From positions 252,001-316,000 of the forward strand of contig JAJEKV010000323.1 of NCBI GenBank assembly GCA_021234155.1: a stretch of 64,000 bases of DNA. The letters run 5' to 3'. Positions 1 to 11,600 of this stretch are shown piece after piece. A program made the position numbers and the translations under genes. The stretch comes from Isoetes taiwanensis. Its lineage: Eukaryota > Streptophyta > Lycopodiopsida > Isoetales > Isoetaceae. Below the pieces are notes generated by a model. The model saw only the letters and a list, made by a program, of their open reading frames with translations, was not told the origin of the DNA and made no database searches. The stretch's first letter is position 1. Each line of letters begins with the position of its first letter.

Positions 1-516
1 AGCTGTGTCACGCGGGATTTGCAAAAGAACAATGAGAGAACAACGAGAAAACAGAAAACACAATGAGAGAACAACGGTCAAGCAATGAACTCCTTGATAT
101 GATAAGAATACATGAGCTCTCCAAAATGAGAGAAGACAGAAAAATGAGATAAGACTCAAAACTCATCTGCCCGTGAGGGCTACATCTACTGCTATATAGA
201 GTACAACGGCCTTTGACCCAATATAGATACAATGAGCCTACTCGGTGCCGACTCCTTGAATGAAGGCCTAATTTGTAGGACACCTAGCGGTGCCTCTTGA
301 AACCCTGAAATCACGCTGACGCTGACGCGGGCGGTGACGGGCCGTCACTTGTCTGAGCGTCTCCTCTTTATGCCAGGCGTGGTCTTTGTCTGCGTGGTCT
401 GCTTGGTCTTCTGCTGGGCCTTTGAAGACTGACCTGTGCCTGACTGTAGATCCTTGGCCTTGACTTGGTCCGTCGTATGCATGAATAGTCCTGTTCCTGG
501 AGGTACAGGACTAACA
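1..516 (-). repeat. Gypsy-family LTR, cut by window edge
   Basis: This segment matches the two LTRs of the gypsy element at 38697-39287 and 49210-49798. Shared stretches include TGTCACGCGGGATTTGCAA near the left edge, the CATGAGCTCTC region, the GTGACGGGCCGTCACTTGTCTGAG region, and the terminus ...GGACTAACA at 516. About the first 90 bases of the LTR lie outside the window. In the element's own sense (minus strand) 516 is the LTR 5' end. The sequence just right of 516 has no polypurine tract like the one beside 39287, so this is either a solo LTR or the 5' LTR of an element that extends left of the window. It is clearly diverged from the other two LTRs, so it comes from a different insertion. 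Confidence 0.9.
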
Positions 517-651
517 ACGTGCATTATCCTATTGCCATATAGACATGCCATTGAAATGTAAGACTAATCTTTGATTGGATGAGAGAAAAAATTGACGTGG
601 ATTTTCCAACATTTTATATTGGGATGCCAATAGACCCCATTTTCTTCTAAT

Positions 652-725
652 GCAGCGATGTCACGTTGCCTGCGACGTGCTGTCGCTGACATGCCAGCTA
701 GGGTGACAAACTCGACATGGACCAT
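652..725. repeat. GCGATGTC/GCGACGT-rich subterminal-like segment (left)
   Basis: A short stretch dense in GCGATGTC, GCGACGTG and GTCGCTGACATG motifs. The same motif style fills 12631-12831 at the other side of the 12-kb block and 57252-57630. Such clustered short motifs are typical of CACTA-type subterminal repeats. A clean terminal sequence could not be fixed here. 517-651 holds nothing recognisable. Confidence 0.35.
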
Positions 726-729
726 GGAA

Positions 730-1180
730 TAATTTAAGGGCTAAACTTAGCTATTTGGCGATTTTATAGCACATTTTCAAAAAACATTGGCTAAAGTAAA
801 TAGAAAAAATTGGGAAAAAAATAATAATTTTAGCTTAACTTTTTTCGGGATTGTACCAACCCTGGAACTCTTTAGCTAAACGCTAGAAAGTAAGAGAGTG
901 AAATTTTGTATTGTTTAGCTAAACCATAGAAACTTATAGAATAAATTTCGGGCTAGTTTAGCTAATATCATTCTACTTTATAAGAAATATATAATTAGTA
1001 GTTTAGTTTCTAGCAGTATAAATTAATCTGAGCCATAGATTTTGCTAGTTAGCATTATTTTAGAATGTTTTCACAAAGAAATGACTAAAATAAGTGGAAA
1101 CAATTGAAAAAAGGTATAGTAATTTGGCTTAATATTTTCCGTTGGCGGGTCCAAGCACATTAGGGTGGCTCAAATAAAAA
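730..1180. repeat. Left terminal block of the 12-kb element (repeated at 12.4-12.6 kb)
   Basis: Positions 871-1013 contain repeated TTTAGCTAAAC..TAGAAA units and match 12496-12630 in the same orientation at roughly three quarters identity. Positions 1147-1172 (GGTCCAAGCACATTAGGGTG core) match 12429-12454 in inverted orientation with few differences. Inside the block, about 780-860 and 1070-1160 are also diverged copies of each other. The two ends of the 0.7-12.6 kb region are therefore built from the same sequence family, as expected for the ends of a mobile element, but they do not form one simple terminal inverted repeat. Confidence 0.55.
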
Positions 1181-1307
1181 CAAATTAGGACTAAAAAATA
1201 GCCCTAACCATTTCCTTAATTCTCGAATAATTTTGAATTACGTTAGCACTAATTATTCACCTGATTCCCTCCCAACATTTTCGGGGAAAGTTTTTCCCAC
1301 ATTTTCG

Positions 1308-1538
1308 ATGACTATGGAGAGCTTTCTTGCTGTTGCTATCGAGCCAGATGCTTGCAATCTAGCCGAGATAAAGGACGTCATTTGCTTGAAATTTATGCGA
1401 GCATATGGCATGAATTTAAATCATTTCATTCAAGGGGGTGGTGGCATTTCGAATTGCAAACTGGATCAGGCATTCGGCAGATCTGTAAACCAAAACAAGG
1501 TTGAAATTTCGTTCTTCTGTAGAGATTTAATGCATTGA
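1308..1538 (+). CDS. Possible first exon of the RING/HAD gene (unproven)
   Basis: An open frame from ATG at 1308 encodes about 76 residues beginning MTMESFLAVAIEPDACNLAEI. It lies just inside the left terminal block, the position mirrored on the other strand by the first coding exon of the transposase-like gene. It could be the 5' exon of the gene at 2984-5606 or a separate short gene. I do not recognise a domain. The downstream 1.4 kb (1540-2980) has AT-rich sequence with no convincing ORF and would be a long intron if the two are joined. Confidence 0.3.
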   Translation: MTMESFLAVAIEPDACNLAEIKDVICLKFMRAYGMNLNHFIQGGGGISNCKLDQAFGRSVNQNKVEISFFCRDLMH

Positions 1539-2983
1539 AGAGTTATATGATGAAAAGAAGGTATTATTTTCATGCTTATGCATTTCAGTTTTGGAAATGA
1601 GTCTGCCAAATGTTAATTTGGAAATTAGGTGGTCTCTGTTCAATGTTAATTTGGAAATGAGGCGGTCATAGAACAGACACAATAAAAATGCATCCACGAA
1701 ATTGAAATGACTCATTTTAATTAACATTATAAGTGTTGTTATGAACATAAGTAAGAATGCACAAATAGCTAGCTTGTGCTCTGAATTTTTTTTCCTCTCA
1801 TGCTCATGGTTCTTCTTGTTTTTCCTAGCAAAAGGTATACAGAAAGAAATATCACTTGTTCTTTGAAATGCTCAATTGCAACTCGACCTAATCTTTTGCT
1901 CTGTCATATGTTTTATATCAGAAAGTAGTAGGTCCAATATTTCGCACAGACATGCCACATCTGAGTTTTCTAGGGCGAGTGAGGTACTCCACATATTTGC
2001 TTCCATTCTCTGTTAATAATGGCTGCTTGATAAATTTCATTGGTTCTTAATAGAACACTGCATACAGGGCTAGGTTTGTAGTTAAGTAAATTTTTTTTTT
2101 CTGTTTATATACATTAAAAAGGAAATTTACTGCCACAAGATCCTGGTTAGCAATTGGTTTTTGTTGGTTAGCATTATACATTATGTAGATCTGTAGAAAA
2201 TGATGGCAGTCCATAGTTGGAGTTCAGAACTATGCATTACCTAAATGTCTTGATGGCGTCGGATAGCATGTGTCTTTATTATGTACCTAAATATGCTTCC
2301 AACATTTAAATTTTGATGCAGATTTGACTAGAGAGAAAAAGGATCTGCCATGATGAAATTGGAGGCCATATTTGGGATTAAGTAAACGCTAATCAATCAA
2401 GGTATATTTCTTAGTGGTTGCACAATCTGCAAATTAGCATTAGATATTGCTAATAACTATTGACGTCAAGGCACTAAATAGTAAAATGTATGTTATATAT
2501 TAGTACTGCTAAACTAAATAGCACTTAATTAGGTTGGCTTGTACTAATGTTTGTGGTTGTGTACTAATCACAAATTTAATTGCTAGTTAGCATTGCATTT
2601 GATTTTATTTACTAAATTTGTACTATTTAGTATTAGGTTACTAATTAGTTGCAGGAAGTCCCAAACTTGCATCTTTGTCACTAATTTTATATGTAGCACT
2701 AATACCATATTTTTCTGCTATGTTTATATGTAGCACTAATACCATAAATTCTGCTATGTTTATGTTACAAAGATGTCCTCTGAAAGAGCTTGTGTAAGGT
2801 GAAGAAAGAAGAGGAACACTTCTCACCAAGCAGAGCAAGAAATGATTATGGACACTTCTAAATTATCATGCTAAGGCCCGACGCAAAACAGGGCGGAGAA
2901 AATAAATAGATGACGAAGAGATCTGCAAAATCTTTGGGGCGCCAAAATGTGATGGTAAGAAGCAAATATATAAATTCTCAAGG

Positions 2984-5606
2984 ATGAATGCAGAATATGT
3001 GGATCGGTTTTTAGATGTATATCGGCGATGCTACCAAAGGTTTGATGTGTGTATTGGGGAGATAGGTAAGTTTTATGCCAAGGCATTTGCATTGCAAATA
3101 AGTGGCAGCCAAATCAATTGGAAATCATTTGTTGTAAAGAACGAAAAGAGGGAGAAACCAAAAGAAAAAGGCAGATGTTCAATCATCTACTATTGGTGCT
3201 CTAGATAAACAGGAATATGATTTGAGTGAAAAGGCACTTTGTCAAGTGATATCAGATTTGCAGACAGAATTGAGTATAGTTGTTGAGAGATCGCAAGACG
3301 CTACAGCAAAGTGCAAGGAAAGCAAAAAATATTGGAAGAAGTGTTCTCATGAGATGGCTTATGCAGAAGGGCAAATGCAAGATGCCAAAGATAGAATGGA
3401 GAAAGCATCATCGGCTATAGATAAGAGATCTATGGAAAATGCTATGTCTTTTCTATCAAGCAACATAAAATTTAAAGAAGATGAGCTTTTAAAGGCCAAC
3501 GAAGCCTATAAAGCGCTTGAACAATGTGCACAGAAGGTAAGCATATGGTTAGTCTTTTTTCATGGTATATTTTGGATGACTCATTTTCTGTTTTTCAGGA
3601 AGAGGAGACCAAGAAATACTTGCATCAAAAAGTGGAGAAATTGCATTCGATTTCTGCCTCATTGAAGAGACTATCTAACCTACAAGTTGGTTTTCCATAC
3701 GTTGAGCAACCGTCATCCGCATTAGATGCTTTTGTGGAATTAAAGACATGCTCTTATTGCACATTTGGTTTTGATCCAAGTAGCGTGTGTGCTGTTATTT
3801 CACATTGCTTGCATGCTTTCCATCCTTTATGCGCTTATATTTGTTTCGCGAAAGATTTAAAGTGTCCAGAATGCCTTACGGACATACCCAATACATGGCT
3901 GAAGTCTCTTGGCATAAGAAACCCAACACTAACTTTTTCTGCAGCTGAACTATCTCATGGATGTCCAAACAGTGAATTGCCAGAATCACACGGTGAGTAA
4001 TAGCTATTATTTCATTATGTCCGGGGTTGTAATGGATTGTAAAAGTTGTTGTGGCTGATTATCATGCTACATTTGTGGATCTAAGTGCAAGCACGGAGGG
4101 CAAAACTTCTCATATGAAAGCAATGTCTCAAAAGTCTGCATTTGGGGAAATTTCAATTGTCCAAGATGGGTACGAATGGATTTGACCATAATGCTTCAAT
4201 CACATTGGTTGAAGGACACAAAGACATTATTATACTTGATGAAAGTAAAGATGAAGATAAATCAGTCAATAACCAGCAAGAACTTTCTGCAGGTAGACAT
4301 CTTGTCAATTTCATGTTTCATGTGTGAATTGAGATTGTTGCTAGTTTAGGTGCTTGCTCGATGCTCAACACATGTTAATGTAAAGAGGGAGTAGTAGCCT
4401 CTTTGCAAAGAAAGTTTTAACACTTGGATGTCTATTCCAATTGCAGGTGAAGAGATGATGGAGCTTGAACATGATATGCCTTCCACACCAATAAAAGGGT
4501 CCAAGAGTATTGATTTGATGTTAGATAAGCTTACTGTAGCAATATCTGATGCAACACATGAAGGAAAATCAATTAGCAACAAAGAGGATGAACTGGCAAG
4601 AGGTAAAGTAAATCAAGTCCAAACATTGCTTTAATATACCATGTACTTTTGTTGAAACCAAATGACTTGATGATTCAGGAACTTCTTTGCAAAAGGAGAA
4701 CACTTTTACAAAGGACAAATCACCTTCACGTAGTGTAGATAAGAGGAAGCGGAAGTTTCAGAATGACGAGCAAAGCTTGTCCAGTGTTGGCGAATCTCCT
4801 GAGAAGCCAGTTATTAGTAATAAAGGAAATTCCAGGAGCAACAAAAGATTCATTGGAAATTTAAAGTGCAATAGGTTCGTACTTGTGAGCTGTTAATATG
4901 TTTATTTCCATGTATGCTAAGTTCTTAAATTGTTATATATGCGGTGTTGGGAAGAAACTTACGATTTTAGAAATCAATGACTTTCGTGAAGGTTTTCAAT
5001 AAGGATCGCCCGGTACGGAAATGAAATTGGGTGTTGAAATTGTTACTTTGAAAAAAGGAGTTGGTTCTCAGGCGGCTGGAAGGCGATTACATTTTGAATT
5101 TACGCCTCAAACATTTTGAAGTGGCAATCTGGTCCACATTTGGAAACCCAAACGTGTACCTCGGTTCCTTCATGCCATCAAGCATGCATGAAAAGTTTCT
5201 ATTCATATGGTCGCGCACCGAGGCAAGAAAAATTACTCTGAAGTCCTCAGGTGAGTCGGTGTTTTTAAAGGATTTGTCAAAAGTTTGGAAGAAATATACG
5301 GAGTTTAGTCTAAGGACCACGCTATTGATCGATCCATTACGGTTCACTAACTTCCTCAACAAGAGTGATTCATGCATCACACCAAGGTCATTTATCCCAG
5401 ATGTAAATGATGGGGATTATTTATTGAAGACCTTGCAACCTTGGTTGCAGGGTATGGTTTCTGAAGTGAATGCTTACGCTTATGTTGGAAGGTCTGTCGT
5501 GATTAGGAACCAATATGATGATAGCAGTGCCAAGATTTTGAAGGAGCTGAGTAGCATGAAACCCGTAATCAATATTATTACGATGTATCTTTATAAACCA
5601 TTATGA
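2984..5606 (+). CDS. Multi-exon gene: coiled coil + RING-like zinc finger + FCP1/NIF-type HAD domain, probably decayed
   Basis: Exons read left to right. 2984-3065 or beyond encodes a basic segment. 3222-3536 encodes a helical region with heptad character (KCKESKKYWKKCSHEMAYAE). A short intron 3537-3598 (GTAAGC...TTTTCAG) keeps the frame. 3599-3992 carries a RING-like zinc finger with CSYC, then CLHAFHPLC, then CPEC. Small acidic/basic linker exons lie near 4142-4290, 4446-4601 and 4680-4874, each followed by a GT donor or preceded by CAG. 5061-5606 encodes the C-terminal half of an FCP1/NIF-like HAD phosphatase domain: LKHFEVAIWS, LFIWSR, VFLKDLSKVWKKY, TLLID, then a helical tail.

Within the HAD family the catalytic DxDx motif lies N-terminal of FEVxIWS; I could not find it in the exons. 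The usual second Asp of LLIDDS is replaced (LLIDPL). One linker exon needs a frameshift (an in-frame TGA near 4113). It is therefore probably a pseudoenzyme or a pseudogene. Domain naming is from memory of the families. Confidence 0.55.
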
Positions 5607-6330
5607 TCAACATTATTTTGATCTATTTGTATGAACCTTCGATGTTATTTTATTCGATCATAATAACAATAATTTCAGAGCATAATAACATTTATTCCCC
5701 GCCTAAATTGGTATGAAAGTTCACAAGCGAGATCAAGTGATTCGTTGGCGAGAATTTTGTGCAAGCATTTGTTGGCAAATGTGTTCGAATGGCTTCTAAA
5801 CTCAGGTTGCTTGAATGAATTTAGTGCAGTAAAGCTCTTACAGGAAACATTGAAAGCAGAATTGTATGCAAGCTTATGTGACAAATGTTTTAACTGAACA
5901 GGTTTGCTTGAATAAGCAAAGTGCAGTGAAACAGTTACAGTAAGGACCTCCAAAGGAATTTTGAGGTCCTTAACTCAAAACCAGTTGGTCTTTTCGCGCG
6001 GGGAGGCTACCCTACGAACGGTGGCAAGAGGAGATTTGCTTGTGGGATCGGCCATTGATCGAGAAGAAGATCCAATTTGAACCCTAAAACAAACAAAATT
6101 TTTCGTGGGTTCATATATCCCACAAGCATGGTCGAAAAAAACCATAGTTATATAAGCACTATTGCTTTTTGAGTTTATTGATATTGGGTGTGGGGGGGGC
6201 ATGGGATGCCTTCTTCATGCTTCTTGGTAATTAAAGGGTGGGGGGTGTTTGGGAAATCTATGCACAAATCTAGGTTGGGATTGGATGTTTATGGAGAGAT
6301 GCGAAGAAGACTCCAGCTCTCCATGAAGAT
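5607..6330. other. No recognised gene
   Basis: This spacer follows the HAD exon. It begins with AT-rich sequence repeating GATCAACATTATT/GATCAATAATA-like words and has no ORF that looks coding on either strand. A G-run lies at about 6193-6199. Confidence 0.5.
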
Positions 6331-6628
6331 CCATTCCTTTTGTAAAAATTTTAATTAATCCCATTCCTTTTGTAAAATCTTTAATTTATCCCATAGGTTT
6401 AATGAACATGTTGAAGAACATGATTAAGAACATGCATATGGTTTAATGAACATGTTTAAGAACATGCATAGGGTTTATCCCATTCCTTTTGTAAAATTTT
6501 TAATTAATCCCATTCCTTTTGTAAAATCTTTAATTTATCCCATAGGTTTAATGAACATGTTGAAGAACATGATTAAGAACATGCATATGGTTTAATGAAC
6601 ATGTTTAAGAACATGCATAGGGTTTAAT
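6331..6628. repeat. 149-bp tandem duplication
   Basis: Two copies, 6331-6479 and 6480-6628, nearly identical. Each starts CCATTCCTTTTGTAAAA and runs through GGTTTAATGAACATGTTTAAG. Each unit itself contains doubled subunits (CCATTCCTTTTGTAAAA twice, TTTAATGAACATG twice), so the array grew in steps. A further diverged remnant of the unit appears at about 6782-6825. Confidence 0.9.
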
Positions 6629-6866
6629 GAACATGTTAAAGAACATAAAATTGTATCTCCACATTTGCTCAATGATGGAGTGGGAGTGTATGGTTGATTT
6701 TGCTTAGTGACCTTTGTGATCTTCTTGTCAATTTATGGAAAGATGGGAAAACGACACCCCCTTTCCATAAACATCAATGCCTTATGTAAAATTTTTAATT
6801 AATCCCATAGGGTTTAGTGAACATGTATGTTTGAATTTTCTTAGTGACCTTTGTGCATTTTGTGAA

Positions 6867-7093
6867 GTCTAAGATCTTAGCACCAACCCCGTAAATGTCG
6901 GACGTCGTCATGTTATAGCCAGTGCTAAATCTCAAAAAATCCGCTGCTAAGTCCACAAAAACGCCGTGTATTTTTCTTGTGATGTGGCTCAAGATGTGGC
7001 TATAACATGTCAAAGACCCGGATATCCCACGGATATACCCGTGGCTATAACATGGCTAAGGTCCCGATATTTACTGGTGCTCGATCTTAGCAC
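6867..7093. mobile_element. Foldback/MITE-like element, about 227 bp
   Basis: The left end GTCTAAGATCTTAGCACC and the right end GGTGCTCGATCTTAGCAC are imperfect inverted copies. The inverted similarity continues inward through GTAAATGTCGGAC / GTCCCGATATTTAC and CATGTTATAGCC / GGCTATAACATG. A target duplication is not clear. No coding capacity. It looks like a non-autonomous DNA transposon of unknown family. Confidence 0.5.
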
Positions 7094-7362
7094 GTACTAA
7101 GTTTTTATCTACCTATTGATTTTTTTTTATTGGTTGGTACCCCATATTGATACCCCATATAGAACATTTGATACCTATTATAACTAGTGACTATTTCATC
7201 TATCTAGTTAGTTCTATTGATTTTTGCCTTAGTTTTCAATTAAAAAAGGGTTTCTTATTATTGGGCTCGACTTTCGAGGCCTGTATTTAATTATGCATGC
7301 AGAAGTTTGATGAGTGAGAAGATTCACGAAGTTCCTTCTTCGATCACTCTTCTTCGAGGTTC

Positions 7363-7626
7363 ATGGCCAGGTTCAAACTCACCGCTAAGTCCCCCATGGA
7401 GGAATCAACCGCTTCCAGCCAGCCTGGCACGAAACTGAAGATTGTGGCGAAATTCTCTTGTGTGGAGGTGAATAAGTTACAGAGAAAAGGAGCTGTAGTC
7501 TCATCTAAGGTCCAGCAGTGGATAGACCGTGTGCATGCAACTGACGAGCGCCTTCTGGAGATGACTGTAGTAGCTGAGGGCAATGACCTTTATGTTGCGT
7601 TGAAGATGCCTGCACTTCATAATTAG
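7363..7626 (+). CDS. Hypothetical 87-residue basic protein
   Basis: A complete ORF from ATG at 7363 to TAG at 7624-7626, beginning MARFKLTAKSPMEESTASSQ. A TATA-like TATTTAATTA lies about 75 bases upstream (near 7285). The product is small and Lys/Val-rich, with no signal peptide or membrane segment. I do not recognise it. It lies between the two larger genes of the 12-kb block, so it could be a cargo gene or the last exon of something upstream. After its stop, 7660-7760 contains a short doubled phrase (AATATGGATAAGTTTTGGTG twice). Confidence 0.4.
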   Translation: MARFKLTAKSPMEESTASSQPGTKLKIVAKFSCVEVNKLQRKGAVVSSKVQQWIDRVHATDERLLEMTVVAEGNDLYVALKMPALHN

Positions 7627-7974
7627 GACATGTGGCTTCATAGGATCTCGGCCAATATGTGAAATCTTCTTATTTTCTCGGCTAATATGGATAAGTTTTG
7701 GTGTAAATGTTGATGCTAATATGGATAAGTTTTGGTGTAAATGTTGATGTAAAGGAATATATATACTAAAACTTTTTTGTGTACAAGCTCTTTCATGAGT
7801 TAGTGATGATTCGTTTTATGTTAACTCATCCATGGATATACATCTTTTTTAAAAGTTATCGATTTTATTCTGATCAATCAACCACATATTGTGTTGTTGT
7901 CTCTAAACCCTAGCACAGCTGAACACGTTTAAGCAATGAAGATGCAACCCAGAATGTAGTTCTAATTAACGTTT

Positions 7975-8120
7975 AGTACAAATTATTGCATCTGTTAAAG
8001 TGTGATCCACTAACTCAAACAACATAGTATTAGTTAGCAGACACAGTACTTTAATTTCGTTCACTAGTACTAATATCAAAACCTGTCACTAGTTAGTATA
8101 CATATTCCCATTTCAGACAG
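7975..8120. repeat. Direct repeat copy 1 (pair with 10719-10865)
   Basis: About 146 bp nearly identical to 10719-10865, from AGTACAAATTATTGCATCTG to CCCATTTCAGACAG, with only a handful of substitutions. One copy lies just beyond the 3' end of the transposase-like gene and the other in its intron, so the two bracket the large exon. Confidence 0.93.
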
Positions 8121-8328
8121 CAAACAATCAACCTGACATAGAGGCATACATGTTCTTGTAGATCATGATTTGTTGAGCTAAGTATTTTCCTCAGTCCATG
8201 GTGTTGTAGCATTAAGCTTGTAGTTAGATATTCATTTTTGTGGTAATCCTTAAGAGTAGCAGTGTTAAGCTAAACTGCCTTTCACTGATTGTTTTGTTAT
8301 GTGAGGCTTTAAGCATAATATCAGATTA

Positions 8329-8540
8329 ATTAAAGAATTCATACATGGAGTATTCCATCAGTAGCATGCATCTTATACAAATACTCCATGTATGAATTCT
8401 CTGATGGACATTGACCATACTAAAAGATGGACATAATCTGATAAAGATTATGCTACTGAATATAAACTAATAAATCTGATACATTAAAAAATTCATACAT
8501 GGAGTATTCCATCAGTAGCATGCATGATAGTTTAAGATAG
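8329..8540. repeat. Hairpin-forming inverted repeat plus direct copy
   Basis: AATTCATACATGGAGTATTC at about 8336-8356 is followed at about 8379-8400 by its inverted complement and at about 8488-8510 by a second direct copy that carries on through CATCAGTAGCATGCAT. The first two can pair into a stem with a loop of about 24 bases. It lies downstream of the stop codon of the transposase-like gene. Confidence 0.8.
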
Positions 8541-8668
8541 TTTATGCTAATAATAATCTGATGGACATAATCTGATAAATTATGTATTAAACAAAAAAGG
8601 AAAGAATGCAGGGATCCAGTACCATTTTCAAAACCGAATTGTTAATCATGTGCATCATGATGAATCTT

Positions 8669-11600
8669 TTATAGAAGACCGGGGAGATTCTCAAGTATTC
8701 GTTCTTTTTCTTCTTCTTCGAGAGTATAAACCGTATCACAACCTTTGACACTGTGTTTGGCAACAGACATATGGATTTTAATTCCTGCAACTTGCTCCAC
8801 AAACACAATGGCTTTATTGTCTGGACAATATTTGTAGCCTTTTTTTGAGTTGTGCAACTTCTCATAGTAATTACCTTCGATGACCTCATCCCCAATGGAA
8901 AATTTCTGCCCATGCTGATCTACAAACTCCTGTTCAACAACATATCTTGGCTTTGTACATAGAACAAGATAGAATTCAACATTCTCATAGTTGTTTGTTG
9001 GTGCAACAACTGCAAAAACATCACCAAGTATGAGCTGGCTGCTAAGATCATCTGACGTGCCAAAATAAATTGCATCGTCGTCTTCCTCTCCCCTATCCCC
9101 GTTAAACTTGGCAGTAGGCTCAATGACAACTAATTTCCATTCTCCTGTGTGTGTTTTATTGGGACAAAAATCCCAATTCATCAGAATGCATTCTGTACAG
9201 AAACAAGAAAGCTTTCTTACCTGTAAATGTGTTGGATTAGTTGAAAATCCAAGAATGCAATGCAAGCTTCTTGTATCTTTAACTGTTTTTGCAGCCCATT
9301 CATTTTTTCTATCCACCTCGCTCTTTCCAATTTCCCAGAAGTGCCTCCTGACCACACTTTGTTTAAGATAAGATGTTGGAGCTGTTGTTTCCATGTATTT
9401 CCGTAGCCACTCGACAATATCTTGAGCATTCCTTAATGTAACACCTCTCAACTGTGCTGCCCTTAATGCCCTCTTGATTACTGCACCTGCACCATCGTGT
9501 TCTCCTTTACCGTGACCTGAACCCCAAAAGTTCCACATCATGTCCATGTCTGTCAAGCCCTTCGATCTCGAAATGAAGTAGAATCCTCTCGCGGATTTGA
9601 ATTGGGAAGCTGCTCCATCTGAGAAAAGCACATGCATTTTTGCTTTTATGTTGTTTTCAATCAACCAATTGTGATGTAACATAAGGCAGTGCTGTACGAA
9701 CAATGAATCATGTTGCCTATCATCTGAGATGTAAAAATGCTCTTCTTTGATAATTTCTTGCGTTTTAGAATCCCTTCTATATGTCAAATGAACAAGAATA
9801 GTAACCTGTTCATTGTGCCAGTGCATTGATTGAACTTCATTCTGCTCTTTCAGAGTGTAATTTTCAGCAAAGTCAAGAATAGATACTATGGTATCTTCTG
9901 GAAACCTTTGTAACAGCTTTCTAAATTGTGATTCCTGCCACTTGTAACGGAAATTATGACCGACATATTCCTTTGCCTTCTTCCTAAATGTCTCCATCAA
10001 AACTTTTGGTTCAGTTTCTAGATACTGGTGTTGTAATCTAGTCTTCGTTTTGCCCTTCTTATCAAAGCCAACATCCTCATAGTCCAAATACTCCCACTGA
10101 ACTTTGGTGTTGCTATCATCAACTTCCTCCTTTGGGCAAATAGGAAAATTTTTAATACCACAAGTTTTGCACTCACCTACGAGACAATCATTTTTGTGCC
10201 AATCATCTTCCTCGTCTTTCGGACACACCATCTTCTTCCACATCTCACTACTGGAGTTCATCTTCCACTTTGATGCGCTACAACCTACTCGTCCAGGTTC
10301 GCTATTGCATATCGGACATGTACAATTGCAATCTGAAGGGTGCACCAATGAAGAACTTCTCATTTTGTTGATCCCTTCCCGCAACATGGTTATCCTCTGA
10401 TGGTGCATGCAACAACAGGTATTGAAATCCTTCAACTTCACCACAAAGTAGGGTTTCAATTTCTCAAAACTCCTCTGCTTTATTTCAACATGGGGAAACT
10501 CAGCCTTGAAGCCCAAGAAAAATTCAATCTGCAATTACAACAGCAATGGTAAACTCGTGAGAACACAAGCATAAACACAAAATTAGGGTCTCGCTAACAG
10601 AAAAAGTCATTCTAGTGCTAAGCACCACTACATCCATGAGTAGTCCTACCTTGCATAGCATAGCACTAGTTAGCAAACGTATGCTACCTCCCTTGGATAG
10701 TACTAGAACAAACATACTAGTACAAATTATTGCATCTGTTAAACTGTGATCCACTAACTCAAACAACATAGTACTAGTTAGCAGACACAGTCCTTTAATT
10801 TTTGTTCACTATTACTAATATCAAAACCTGTCACTAGTTAGTATACATATTCCCATTTCAGACAGGAAGTACTAATTCCATTTTTCATAGTATTCATGCA
10901 AGTATTAAAAGATAAGAAGCTATTTAGTACTATTGACTACAAACGAGGCAAACAAGACCTAACCACATAAGCAATTTAGCACTAATATGCTACTTAATCA
11001 ACTAGCAATATAGCAAATTTAACAATGCTTTATAATTGAATATAAAAAATATGGCAGGACAAAACTCACCTGGCTCACTTCGAGATAATGTGTCGGATGT
11101 TTAGGATACTTCCCTCTTCCTGATCTAACATCTTTAGCATTTGGAGATACTCTGGTGTGGTTTGCCCAATAAGATTTAACACAATCAATAACTTCTTTCA
11201 CGAGACAATCAGTCCTTTTTTTCTTCCTTCAAGTGCCAACTTACGTTCTCCTTTTTGCACTGAAATCATATGCCTTCTAGCTAAAGATATGTTCCTTGGA
11301 TGGATACCTAATGCTTTAGCGTAACGCCTTCTCTTGCCATGAGGTGCATGCGCAATTGACATAGAAAGTGCTGCCCTTTTAGCTGCAAGCTTATCATTGC
11401 TACATGCTGATTTCACTTGTTGCAGACCATCCTTTAGATTGCATACAATATCGGGCGTCAATTTGCCTCTCTTTATCAAGCTCAAATTTGGACGACCTAT
11501 TATTCTTAACAAGCTCCCATACTTTTTGCACGTCATCATTGTTAAGATCTTTGGTAGTATTCAAATAGTATCTTACAATTTTAAGAGCCTTGTACTTCAA

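Noticed and set aside
345-551. 68-residue ORF on the minus strand
   Set aside because: It lies across the LTR end; equivalent stretches in the other two LTRs do not keep the frame.
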